From assembly GCA_049969935.1 (NCBI GenBank), contig JBMFNX010000021.1, positions 1 to 29,704 of the forward strand: a DNA stretch of 29,704 nt, given 5' to 3'. Under the pieces are notes generated by a model. That model searched no databases and was not told the origin of the DNA. It saw nothing but the letters and a program-made list of their open reading frames with translations. Within the stretch, counting starts at the first letter, position 1. Each line of letters begins with the position of its first letter. The DNA comes from JACIWG01 sp049969935 (lineage in GTDB: Archaea > Thermoproteota > Nitrososphaeria > JACIWG01). Positions 6,857-14,130 of the stretch are shown in pieces. The position numbers and the translations under genes were made by a program.

Positions 6857-8635
6857 ATGTACTTTAGTGAATTTGCTGAAGCCCTAGCAAAACTTTCTGA
6901 GACAACAAAAAGGTTGGAGATGATCGATATCCTCGCAAACCTTTTCAGGAAAACAGACAAGAATCTGATAGACAAGATCGTTTACATGATTCAGGGGAAA
7001 ATTCATCCAGACTATATGGGGATAGAGATTGGTGTTGCAGAAAAGCTTGCCGCTAAGGCCATATCAAGTGTCTCTGGAGCCAGTGTTGAAAAGATTGAGG
7101 AGCTTGCGTCAAAGTTGGGTGACTTAGGTTCTGCCGCGGAACAGATTTTGATGAAGAAGGCTCAACTAGCATTATTTAGTGAGCCCTTGACTGTTGAAAA
7201 GGTTTATAGTGCACTGGATAGGGCTGCGAGGGCTTCAGGTTCAGGTGCTCAGGAAACAAAGCTGAAAATTTTAGCAGGCCTTTTAAACCAAAGCAGTCCA
7301 CTGGAAGCCAAGTTTATTGTGAGACTTGTTGTCGGCACATTACGCTTAGGTGTTGCAGACTATACGATATTGGATGGGTTGGCTGAAGCTTTTGTTGGTG
7401 GAAAAGAGAATAGGGCTGTTATTGAAAGAGCCTACAATCTTTCAAGCGACCTCGGTCTAGTTGCAAAGGTGTTGGTGGAAAAGGGTTTTGATGAACTGAA
7501 AAAGTTTGGGCCTGAAGTAGGTAGGCCTATAAGGCCTATGTTGGCTGAAAGGCTCACTCGAGCTGAAGAGGTTCTTGAAAAGATTGGTAATGAAGTTTCA
7601 GTTGAATATAAGTTGGATGGTGAAAGGGTTCAAGTGCATAAGAATGGTGATAGGATAACACTTTTCTCTAGAAGGTTAGAAAATATAACCCACCATTATC
7701 CTGATGTCGTGAAAATTTCTAGAGAATCTATTTTTTTGGAAAAGTGTATTGTCGAAGGGGAGATTGTAGCATTTAATCCTGAAACCGGCGAACTTCTACC
7801 ATTCCAGGAGCTGATGCATAGGAGGAGAAAGTATGATGTGGAAAAGGTTATGGAGGAGATTCCTGCAATGGTCTACTTTTTCGATATACTTGTAGTAGAT
7901 GGTATGGATTTAACGCAGCAGCCATACCTTACTAGAAGAAGTATGCTTACAAAGTATGTTAAGGAAAATCTTTATGCTAAAATTGTTCCAAATATTATTA
8001 CAAGAAATCCTGAAGAAATCGAAGCTTTCATGAATCAGGCGATCTCTGATGGATGTGAGGGTGTCGTGGTTAAGGATGTTAACAGCATTTATAGGGCTGG
8101 AGCTAGAGAATTCAGTTGGATAAAGTTAAAGAGGGAATATAGGAGTGAGTTGGCTGACACCCTAGACCTTGTTATCGTAGGAGCATTTTATGGCAAGGGT
8201 AGAAGGACTGGAAAATATGGCGCCTTCCTTTTAGCCGCATACGATAAGGATAGGGACATGTTCGAGTCTATAAGTAAGGTTGGAACAGGATTTAAGGACG
8301 AAGATTTTGACACATTCCAAAGGATTCTCGAGCCATATAAGATAACTCATAAACATAGTAGGGTTAACTCGAAGATTGAACCCGATGTATGGTTTGTTCC
8401 AGCAATAGTTATAGAAGTCATTGCCTCTGAAATAACCTTAAGTCCAATACATACGGCTGGATATGGTTTAATAAAGAAGAACGCAGGCCTAGCTCTCCGT
8501 TTTCCAAAATTTACTGGAAGAGTACGTGATGATAAGGGTCCTGAAGACGCTACAACAGTTGATGAAATAATAGAATTGTATCAGAGAAAGCTTACAAAGA
8601 TAGCGGCTGAAGAAGTTGATGTTGATAAGGTGTAA
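6857..8635 (+). CDS. lig: ATP-dependent DNA ligase
   Basis: This ligase seals nicks at Okazaki fragments and in repair, using an adenylated lysine. At 592 aa it has the standard archaeal LigI length. The N-terminal helical DNA-binding domain (residues 1-220) contains RLVVGTLRLGVADYT. The nucleotidyltransferase motif I is YKLDGERVQ with Lys252 as the AMP acceptor. Motif III is TLFSRR, followed by CIVEGEIVAF, motif IV EGVVVKD and motif V WIKLKREY. The OB-fold domain (about 425-580) contains GAFYGKGRRTGKYG and the closing GLALRFPKFTGRVRDDK. ATG 6857 begins the conserved N-terminus directly. The gene is divergent from S25e; the 135-base spacer holds an AT-rich promoter region (ATTAATTAATA, 6820-6830). 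Confidence 0.97.
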   Translation: MYFSEFAEALAKLSETTKRLEMIDILANLFRKTDKNLIDKIVYMIQGKIHPDYMGIEIGVAEKLAAKAISSVSGASVEKIEELASKLGDLGSAAEQILMKKAQLALFSEPLTVEKVYSALDRAARASGSGAQETKLKILAGLLNQSSPLEAKFIVRLVVGTLRLGVADYTILDGLAEAFVGGKENRAVIERAYNLSSDLGLVAKVLVEKGFDELKKFGPEVGRPIRPMLAERLTRAEEVLEKIGNEVSVEYKLDGERVQVHKNGDRITLFSRRLENITHHYPDVVKISRESIFLEKCIVEGEIVAFNPETGELLPFQELMHRRRKYDVEKVMEEIPAMVYFFDILVVDGMDLTQQPYLTRRSMLTKYVKENLYAKIVPNIITRNPEEIEAFMNQAISDGCEGVVVKDVNSIYRAGAREFSWIKLKREYRSELADTLDLVIVGAFYGKGRRTGKYGAFLLAAYDKDRDMFESISKVGTGFKDEDFDTFQRILEPYKITHKHSRVNSKIEPDVWFVPAIVIEVIASEITLSPIHTAGYGLIKKNAGLALRFPKFTGRVRDDKGPEDATTVDEIIELYQRKLTKIAAEEVDVDKV

Positions 8636-8642
8636 GGTTAAC

Positions 8643-8652
8643 AAAATTTTTA
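8643..8652 (+). promoter_or_regulatory. TATA box of the hexulose-phosphate synthase gene
   Basis: AAAATTTTTAT is centred about 29 bases before ATG 8678, the distance expected for a leaderless transcript. Confidence 0.45.
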
Positions 8653-8677
8653 TCGGCCAAAATTTATAGTACTGCTA

Positions 8678-9358
8678 ATGGTATCTATAGAAGATTTTGT
8701 TTCTCCCAAATTGCAGCTTGCTCTAGACTTACTTGAATTAGAGTCAGCCCTAAAGGTTGCATTCGAAGCCAAAGATTATGTGGACATACTTGAAGCCGGT
8801 ACCCCACTAATAAAGTCTGTCGGAATCTCTTCAATAAGAACTTTGAAGAAAGTTTTTTCAGACAAGATAATCCTTGCGGACATGAAAACTTTAGATGTAG
8901 GATATATTGAAGTTTCTATGGCTGCTGATGCTGGTGCAGACATAGTTTCCATTTCAGGGCTGGCTCCAAACGATGTTGTGAAAGAAGCTGTAAGAGGTGC
9001 AAGAGAAAAGGGTGTCCTTTTGATGGCTGACCTGCTAGGAGCAAAATCGCAGGTAGAAAGAGCTATCGAATTAAAGGATCTTGGTGTGAATATGGTTTGC
9101 GCTCATACTGCAATAGATCAGGAGAGGAGTGGTGCAAGTGTTAGGGATAAGGTGGAAATAGTTAGAAATATTGCTGAACTTACTGGGCTCATAGTTTCAG
9201 CTGCTGGTGGAATCACTTTAGAAACCGCTGGCCTCATGATTGAGGCAGGAGCCAAGATTATTGTAGTGGGAAGGGCTATAACATCAAGCAAGGACCCGAA
9301 AAACGCTGCAGCCAAATTCAAGAAGGAAATTTTAGAACATTCTCATGTAAAAAAATGA
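8678..9358 (+). CDS. hps: 3-Hexulose-6-phosphate synthase (OMP decarboxylase superfamily)
   Basis: HPS joins formaldehyde and ribulose 5-phosphate to hexulose 6-phosphate. In archaea it usually runs in reverse to make ribulose 5-phosphate from fructose 6-phosphate together with the isomerase PHI. The protein is one TIM barrel (226 aa) with LALDL (Asp17), DILEAGTPLIKSVG (36-49), the superfamily acid-Lys-acid set in ADMKTLD (Asp68, Lys70, Asp73), SISGLAP, VCAHTAIDQ and the phosphate-binding end SAAGGIT plus IIVVGRAIT. The MKTLD form fits HPS better than keto-gulonate phosphate decarboxylase or OMP decarboxylase. No PHI (sugar isomerase) domain or gene is near. It stands as its own unit between the ligase and the DUF47 gene. 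Confidence 0.85.
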   Translation: MVSIEDFVSPKLQLALDLLELESALKVAFEAKDYVDILEAGTPLIKSVGISSIRTLKKVFSDKIILADMKTLDVGYIEVSMAADAGADIVSISGLAPNDVVKEAVRGAREKGVLLMADLLGAKSQVERAIELKDLGVNMVCAHTAIDQERSGASVRDKVEIVRNIAELTGLIVSAAGGITLETAGLMIEAGAKIIVVGRAITSSKDPKNAAAKFKKEILEHSHVKK

Positions 9359-9401
9359 AAGAGTTATAAATTATTATTTTATAATATATGTAGATTCAAG
9401 C

Positions 9402-10055
9402 ATGTACGAGGGCGAAGCGGAGCTCAGGGCAAAGAGGAAGACTCTTTCACTGCTTACTGACGAGGCTAGAAAGGTTGTTGAAGGCGTTAGGATAATCTTG
9501 AACGCATACAGTGAACTAATAAACGGTAACAGGGATGGTGTAAAAAACTATATTGAGGAAGCAAAGAAGGTTGAGGATGAGGTTGAAAGGTATAGGAGAA
9601 GCTTGGTTAAGGAGCTTATGAGCATGGGAAACATGATTCTTAACCGAGAAGACGTGCTGAGAAGCGCCTTTTCCATAGAAGATATAGTTGATTACGTGTA
9701 CTCTATAACATTCAGACTTGGACAGGTTGATGCAGACATTTTTAAAAAATATAATGTTGAAAAGGATATTGAAGAACTAATATTGATGTCAATAGATGTT
9801 GTGCAAAAGATGAGTGAGGTTGTGAGAATGTTGACAATAAACCCGCAGAAGGTTCCAGAAATAGCCTTGGAGGTGGAGAATATAGAGAAGCAGATAGATG
9901 AAAAGTATAGGACATTAAGCATGAGTTTACCCCCACTCATCTCTAACGCTACAGGCGCGTTCCTGCTCCTAGACATATTGGATAGAATAGAAAATCTCTC
10001 TGACGCCTGCCTTAAGGCAACAGATGCAGTAACAATACTTGCTCTAGGAATATAG
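9402..10055 (+). CDS. DUF47 family PhoU-like protein
   Basis: This 217-aa, almost entirely helical protein carries the heptad-like patterns typical of DUF47 (PhoU-related phosphate transport regulators): EAKKVEDEVERYRRSLVKEL near the N-terminus, LRSAFSIEDIVDYVYSI in the middle and LLDILDRIENLSDACLKATDAV at the C-terminus. DUF47 proteins usually accompany a Pit-type phosphate permease, but no transporter is found beside this one. Its TAG stop shares its G with the GTG start of the tRNA endonuclease, so both are probably translated from one mRNA. AT-rich promoter sequence precedes it (9365-9390). Confidence 0.8.
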   Translation: MYEGEAELRAKRKTLSLLTDEARKVVEGVRIILNAYSELINGNRDGVKNYIEEAKKVEDEVERYRRSLVKELMSMGNMILNREDVLRSAFSIEDIVDYVYSITFRLGQVDADIFKKYNVEKDIEELILMSIDVVQKMSEVVRMLTINPQKVPEIALEVENIEKQIDEKYRTLSMSLPPLISNATGAFLLLDILDRIENLSDACLKATDAVTILALGI

Positions 10056-10603
10056 TGTATTATATGTTCACTGGACAACTTTTAGGCAACAGGATAATCG
10101 TATGGAATATTATCGAATCAAGAGAACTCTATAAGCTAGGTTTCTACGGTAAACCTCTAGGAATACATAAGCCAAAAAATTTTGAATTTCAAGCACCACT
10201 AATTCTAGACCCAATAGAAGGCCTGTATCTTGTTGAAAGGAAACTTTTAAAGGTAGTTGATCAGGGTGGGAAAGAAATTTCTTATGAAGAACTTTTTAAG
10301 GTTTGTAAAAAAGATTATGTAGACTTTGAGAGAAAATATGCCGTATACAAGGATTTAAGAAATAAAAACTATATAGTATTGCCTGGAATAAAATTTGGCT
10401 GTGATTTCGCAGTTTATGAAAAGGGTCCAGGAATAGACCATGCACCCTATATTGTTCGAGTGGTTAAGGAAACAGATAAACTGTCTGCAACATACCTTAT
10501 ACTATCAGGAAGGCTTGCAACAACTGTTAGGAAAAAGTTCATTATAGCAATAGCAGATAGCATTTGCCCAAAATATTTGGCCTTTGAATGGTGGAAAGGA
10601 TAG
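10055..10603 (+). CDS. endA: tRNA-splicing endonuclease (homomeric-type subunit)
   Basis: EndA cuts introns from precursor tRNAs at bulge-helix-bulge motifs. The protein is 182 aa, close to the 170-190 aa of the short archaeal subunit. The N-terminal domain (1-85) contains YGKPLGI and APLILDPIEGLYLVE. The catalytic domain carries DLRNKNYIVLPGIKFGCDFAVYEKG with Tyr121, DHAPYIV with His129, and TTVRKKF with Lys160, matching the Tyr-His-Lys triad of the family. All three are present, so it is a catalytic subunit rather than a structural one. GTG 10055 overlaps the previous stop; an ATG at 10064 is the alternative. No second subunit gene is seen in the window. Confidence 0.93.
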   Translation: MYYMFTGQLLGNRIIVWNIIESRELYKLGFYGKPLGIHKPKNFEFQAPLILDPIEGLYLVERKLLKVVDQGGKEISYEELFKVCKKDYVDFERKYAVYKDLRNKNYIVLPGIKFGCDFAVYEKGPGIDHAPYIVRVVKETDKLSATYLILSGRLATTVRKKFIIAIADSICPKYLAFEWWKG

Positions 10604-10660
10604 CCAATTTTAGAAAACTTTTAATCCACCCTCATAGAAAGTATTAGGTAGCAGTGAATA

Positions 10661-10960
10661 ATGATGGCTGAATTTTCTACGGCCAAACCTTGCACAGCTA
10701 GATGCGAGTTTTTCCGCTGCGGCCGCAAAATGTTATCTTTTAAAGGGGGTAGACCGTGGTGTAATTTTGTCAACGAACCCTGTAATCCTCAAACATGCGC
10801 GTATGTAACCTGTTTAAGGGGTAAACTTATTTCAGGAAACAGGTGTGGGTTAACGGTCAAGAGGTTGACAGCTGAAACGACATCACCAAACGATTTCAAA
10901 CTAAACATTAAACTTCGTAGCAAGGATATTAAAAGATTCGGCGGAGACGATCTCGTATAG
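10661..10960 (+). CDS. Small cysteine-rich protein, probably metal-binding, unknown function
   Basis: This 99-aa protein has eight cysteines within its first 62 residues (11, 15, 20, 34, 41, 46, 51, 62), spaced CX3CX4C-X13-CX6CX4CX4C-X10-C, then a Lys/Arg-rich tail with no cysteine. Two zinc sites or an iron-sulfur centre would fit, but no family is recognised. It has no signal peptide or membrane span. Two adjacent ATG codons (10661 and 10664) can start it. A TATA-like CTTTTAAT lies at about 10617-10624. It follows endA by 57 bases on the same strand and faces the R15P isomerase gene across a short T/A-rich terminator. Confidence 0.75.
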   Translation: MMAEFSTAKPCTARCEFFRCGRKMLSFKGGRPWCNFVNEPCNPQTCAYVTCLRGKLISGNRCGLTVKRLTAETTSPNDFKLNIKLRSKDIKRFGGDDLV

Positions 10961-10995
10961 AATGAGGGTAACCCCTCAAAATTTTTTATAATTTT
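10961..10995. terminator. Bidirectional AT-rich terminator between convergent genes
   Basis: The 35-base spacer holds T6 and further T6/T4 runs on the plus strand (ATTTTTTATAATTTTTTATTTT from about 10981). The minus-strand gene ends at its right edge. Confidence 0.4.
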
Positions 10996-11943
10996 TTATT
11001 TTAGCACATCTTTAAATGGGAAGCCATACATTTCCTTATACAGTATAAATATTCCCTGTGGAGGGAATATGCCCACTTCTGTTACTATGGCGTCAACATA
11101 TTCTGCTGGTGTTATATCGAATGAGGGGTTAGAAACCTTAACATTCCTATTTTTAGAAAGCCAATCTTTTGAAACAATCTCATATTTTGGTCTCTCTTCA
11201 ATGGTAATAAGGTCTCCGAAAAACGTCTGTGGGCTAATCTTATAGCTTTCTGCCGCAACCATAAACCTACTTCTAGCCTCCTTAGCAGCCAAGGCTATTA
11301 AAGAAGTTCCTATCTTGTTAACTATTGCACCATTTGCTGCTATAGCGTCTGCACCAACGATAACTTGGTCCACCCTATTCATGAAATATCTTACAGCTGA
11401 ATCAACTATTAATGTAACATCAACACCATTCTGTGAAAGTATAGATGCTGAAATTAGTCCCTGAAATTTCGGCCTAGTTTCAGTACAGTAAACTTTGATA
11501 TTCTTGTTCTGCTCATGCGCTTTAAGAATTATTGAAAGTGCTGCTTCACTGTTACAGTGTGTCAAAAGAACATCTCCATCTCTTATCCTCTTAGACCCAA
11601 TTAAACCAATATTCTTAACAGCATTAATGCTTTTTTCAATAAAATCTTCACACCATTTTTTGAAAGAATCTTTTAAAGAACCTTCTTCATCAAGATTATA
11701 AGCTTCTCTTTTAAAGTTGTTTATGACATAGTTTATTGCATTTGGAAGTGATACAGCAGTAGGTCTTGAACCCTTCAAATATTCTCCAGCCTCCTCAAGC
11801 CTTCTGACAAAATCCTCTTTTGAAGAAAAATCAAGTGTTAGGCAATATTCTTCAAGTGCTTTAACAGCAAACCTAGCGATTCTTCCAGCCCCTCTAACCT
11901 TCATTCTTCTTATATCGTTAAAGGTTTTCTCTAAAATGTTCAT
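10996..11943 (-). CDS. Ribose-1,5-bisphosphate isomerase
   Basis: This enzyme converts ribose 1,5-bisphosphate to ribulose 1,5-bisphosphate in the archaeal AMP/nucleoside pathway that feeds form III RuBisCO. It belongs to the eIF2B/MtnA superfamily. At 315 aa its length is standard. The hallmark residues are present: RGAGRIAR (17-24), LTHCNS with Cys130, VYCTETRPKFQG (151-162) and VIVGADAI with Asp199. Cys130 and Asp199 correspond to the catalytic pair known in the Thermococcus enzyme (Cys133/Asp202, with the same spacing). The RGAGRIAR and Cys features separate it from MTR-1-P isomerase and from true eIF2B. Neither RuBisCO nor AMP phosphorylase is in the window. It lies downstream of the TRAM gene on the same strand, after a terminator-like hairpin. 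Confidence 0.92.
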   Translation of the reverse strand: MNILEKTFNDIRRMKVRGAGRIARFAVKALEEYCLTLDFSSKEDFVRRLEEAGEYLKGSRPTAVSLPNAINYVINNFKREAYNLDEEGSLKDSFKKWCEDFIEKSINAVKNIGLIGSKRIRDGDVLLTHCNSEAALSIILKAHEQNKNIKVYCTETRPKFQGLISASILSQNGVDVTLIVDSAVRYFMNRVDQVIVGADAIAANGAIVNKIGTSLIALAAKEARSRFMVAAESYKISPQTFFGDLITIEERPKYEIVSKDWLSKNRNVKVSNPSFDITPAEYVDAIVTEVGIFPPQGIFILYKEMYGFPFKDVLK

Positions 11944-11984
11944 AAGATGTGCTAGGAAGGTGGTTGGATAAAAAAATTTTAGGA

Positions 11985-12018
11985 GAAAAAAATGGGGCCT
12001 GAAGACTTTTTCTTCAGG
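11985..12018 (-). terminator. Hairpin plus T-tract after the TRAM gene
   Basis: CCTGAAGA (11998-12005) and TCTTCAGG (12011-12018) form a perfect 8-bp stem with a 5-base loop. On the minus strand it is followed by CCCCA and a T7 run. It lies 18 bases past the TRAM stop codon and resembles a bacterial-type intrinsic terminator. Confidence 0.6.
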
Positions 12019-12035
12019 TAATAAAAAATTTTCTT

Positions 12036-12296
12036 TTACGCTACTACCTCGCCAACTGCGTGGCTTGGAAGCACCTGCGTGATTTTAGCTTTGATCGTGT
12101 CTCCTTTGTTTGTGTTTGGTACAAAAATAACATATCCCTGAACCCTCGCTAAACCGTCTCCTCTCCTACTGATTTCTGTTATAGTTAGCTCAACCACGTC
12201 TCCTACCTTAACCGGTTTTTCTCTGAAATAAGATGATGGAAACCGTCTTTTTCCTCCTCTTCTGCCACGCTGTTGGGTGTTTTCCTCCTCTTCCAA
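12036..12296 (-). CDS. TRAM domain protein (RNA-binding)
   Basis: This 86-aa protein has an acidic then strongly basic N-terminal tail (about 28 residues, RGRRGGKRRF) and a single TRAM beta-barrel: VKVGDVVELTITEISRRGDGLARVQGYVIFVPNTNKGDTIKAKITQV. Single TRAM proteins are common in archaea and act as general RNA-binding or RNA-chaperone proteins; the domain also occurs in tRNA-modification enzymes. The start is TTG 12296, the first possible start after an in-frame TGA at 12323-12321. A nearby ATG (12319) is out of frame. The gene is divergent from trmI. Confidence 0.85.
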   Translation of the reverse strand: MEEEENTQQRGRRGGKRRFPSSYFREKPVKVGDVVELTITEISRRGDGLARVQGYVIFVPNTNKGDTIKAKITQVLPSHAVGEVVA

Positions 12297-12365
12297 GTAG
12301 ATCTTTGCCTCTGACCCATATCAATAAGAACTATATTTAAACATTAGCAAAATGTTTTGGAGAGG

Positions 12366-12374
12366 TTTAAAAAT
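12366..12374 (+). promoter_or_regulatory. TATA box of trmI
   Basis: TTTAAAAAT is centred 26 bases before ATG 12396. This distance favours that ATG, as a leaderless start, over the GTG codons at 12387 and 12393. Confidence 0.5.
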
Positions 12375-12395
12375 TTGCTTTAACAAGTGTATGTG

Positions 12396-13217
12396 ATGCA
12401 AGAAAGGCTTGTGTATGAAGGGTGTACAGTATTATTGTACAGTTTGAAGGGAAAAAGTTGGCTTGTGAAAGTGGACTCAAGACTAGATTTTCATACACAT
12501 GTGGGTGTGGTGAGATTCTCTGACTTGATTGGAAAAAGGTTTGGTGACGTGATAAAAACGAACTTAGGCCAGGACATTATACTCCTTGAACCATTCCTGA
12601 TAGACTATTTAATGAAAAGTGAGAGGAAGACGCAGATCGTTTATCCGAAGGATATAGGATTAATTGTTATGGAGACTGGAATATGTCCTGGTTCAATCGT
12701 TGTTGAAGCTGGGACAGGAAGTGGTGTTTTAACAACTGCTATCGCAAACTTTGTTAGGCCGACCGGAAAAGTCTATTCTTACGAAATAAGGCCTGAGTTT
12801 ATAGAAATAGCTGAACGTAACCTGAAAAGGGCTGGATTACAGGATTATGTTGTAATAAAAAATAGGGATGCTTCACAGGGGTTTGATGAAAAAAATGTTG
12901 ACGCTGTTCTAATCGATGTTGGTGCACCATGGACGGTCGCAGGGTCTGCTTATGATGCTCTAAAGGGTGGTGGTGCTATTGCAGCGATCCTTCCAACAAT
13001 AAATCAGGCTGAAAAGCTTGCCATAGAATTGAAGAAACTGGGTTTTGTAAACATTCACACCGTAGAACTTTTATGTAGAGGTATTGAAGCTAGAGAGGGT
13101 ATGAGTAGGCCTTCTACTAGGATGATAGCTCACACTGCATATCTTATGTTCGCTAGAAAGGCTTTCCTAAAAGTTAATACATCATTTATAGAAAACTCTT
13201 GCGAGGGAAGTGATTAA
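12396..13217 (+). CDS. trmI: tRNA (adenine-N1)-methyltransferase TrmI
   Basis: TrmI methylates A58 (and in some archaea A57) of the tRNA T-loop. The N-terminal beta domain is followed by the class I SAM-dependent fold: IVYPKDIGLIVMETGICPGSIVVEAGTGSGVLTTAIA (motif I), VYSYEIRPEFIEIAERNLKRAGL, and NVDAVLIDVGAPW, which holds the catalytic-type Asp. The last motif usually reads D-x-P-x-P-W; here the first Pro is Gly. The C-terminus GIEAREGMSRPSTRMIAHTAYLMFARK is typical of TrmI. The protein is about 273 aa from ATG 12396. It overlaps or nearly touches the following membrane protein gene. Confidence 0.93.
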   Translation: MQERLVYEGCTVLLYSLKGKSWLVKVDSRLDFHTHVGVVRFSDLIGKRFGDVIKTNLGQDIILLEPFLIDYLMKSERKTQIVYPKDIGLIVMETGICPGSIVVEAGTGSGVLTTAIANFVRPTGKVYSYEIRPEFIEIAERNLKRAGLQDYVVIKNRDASQGFDEKNVDAVLIDVGAPWTVAGSAYDALKGGGAIAAILPTINQAEKLAIELKKLGFVNIHTVELLCRGIEAREGMSRPSTRMIAHTAYLMFARKAFLKVNTSFIENSCEGSD

Positions 13218-13221
13218 TATA

Positions 13222-13830
13222 ATGAAACAGAGTCTATCTAAGATACTATATCTTATGCCATTAATTACATTTATTGCCGGATACATTTACTATTACATTA
13301 TATTGAGTTCAAGTGATAGGCTAGCCTACAATATTGTTGAAATGGTTTTTAAGGATCCAATAGTATTCATACTAGGTTTTTCTGGAATAGTTTTTGGAAC
13401 AGTAGCTGATAAGATGAATGGGCTGAAAACTGAATTTATAGCCCGCAGGATTGAAAAGATTGCTATACTATGGCTGGTTACAGAAGCAATAGTATCTGTG
13501 CTAATAATAGGCTTTAAGCCTATCGAACTCTTTAATCTTTTAATTGAAGGAAAGTTTCTTGTTGTACAGCCTCTTATGATATTCGTCTACTCTTTAACTC
13601 TAACATTGGGAAAGGATTTCATTGTTAAAGTTGGTGTAAAAAATCTTTTAAAGGCTGCAATTTTAATTATAATGGCCATTTCTCCTGCATACATATTCTA
13701 CTTGAGTGTTAAAGAGGGGCAGAGTATGCAAAATTATGTTAACGGCCTAACAATATTCACCATAGCCTTCACATTATACATTTTATTGAATCTAAAAATG
13801 TTGGGGAAGAGGACTATCCTAAGAGGATGA
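13222..13830 (+). CDS. Multi-pass membrane protein of unknown function
   Basis: This protein of about 202 aa has roughly five to six hydrophobic segments (near residues 8-28, 44-62, 80-100, 110-130, 142-162 and 175-195) joined by short charged loops. I recognise no family. GGGAAGTGAT (13205-13214), a near match to the anti-SD complement, stands 7 bases before ATG 13222 and decides this start over the GTG at 13210, which would overlap the end of trmI. The pair is likely one transcript. The 3' end overlaps the convergent atpK gene by 17 bases. No catalytic motif, cysteine pair or binding signature is visible. Confidence 0.6.
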   Translation: MKQSLSKILYLMPLITFIAGYIYYYIILSSSDRLAYNIVEMVFKDPIVFILGFSGIVFGTVADKMNGLKTEFIARRIEKIAILWLVTEAIVSVLIIGFKPIELFNLLIEGKFLVVQPLMIFVYSLTLTLGKDFIVKVGVKNLLKAAILIIMAISPAYIFYLSVKEGQSMQNYVNGLTIFTIAFTLYILLNLKMLGKRTILRG

Positions 13831-14125
13831 GGAACGCTAGCACTAGACCATATATTGCGATAGCCTCAACAAACAGTAGAAACATAAGAACCTTGCTAAG
13901 CATTTCAGGCTTTTCAGCCAATACTGAGATTCCTGTTGAACCTATTTGGCCCATGCCGACTGCCGCTCCAGCCGCAGCAATAGAAAATGCTATTGCTGCG
14001 CCAATCTCCTTAAAACTTGGGGCTGCAGATGACGTCCCTTGGGCTTGTGCACCATTACATAAAATGGCGATAGAGCAGAGAAATATGATGCCCAAAATGT
14101 GTTTTAAGTGCTTCAATTTCCCCAC
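13814..14125 (-). CDS. atpK: A-type ATP synthase subunit K (rotor ring proteolipid)
   Basis: This is the c-ring subunit that carries ions through the membrane rotor. The 103-aa precursor has a hydrophobic leader (residues 10-25, followed by CNGAQAQG), then a helical hairpin: IGAAIAFSIAAAGAAVGMGQIGSTG, the polar loop with AEKPE, and the second helix LLFVEAIAIYGLVLAFLILL with the ion-binding Glu87. There is one hairpin only, not the duplicated form of some archaea. I see no Gln/Ser/Thr ligand set of sodium-binding rings, so proton coupling is more likely (inference). It is last in the minus-strand cluster, 5 bases after atpC. Confidence 0.93.
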   Translation of the reverse strand: MGKLKHLKHILGIIFLCSIAILCNGAQAQGTSSAAPSFKEIGAAIAFSIAAAGAAVGMGQIGSTGISVLAEKPEMLSKVLMFLLFVEAIAIYGLVLAFLILLG

Positions 14126-14130
14126 TCATT

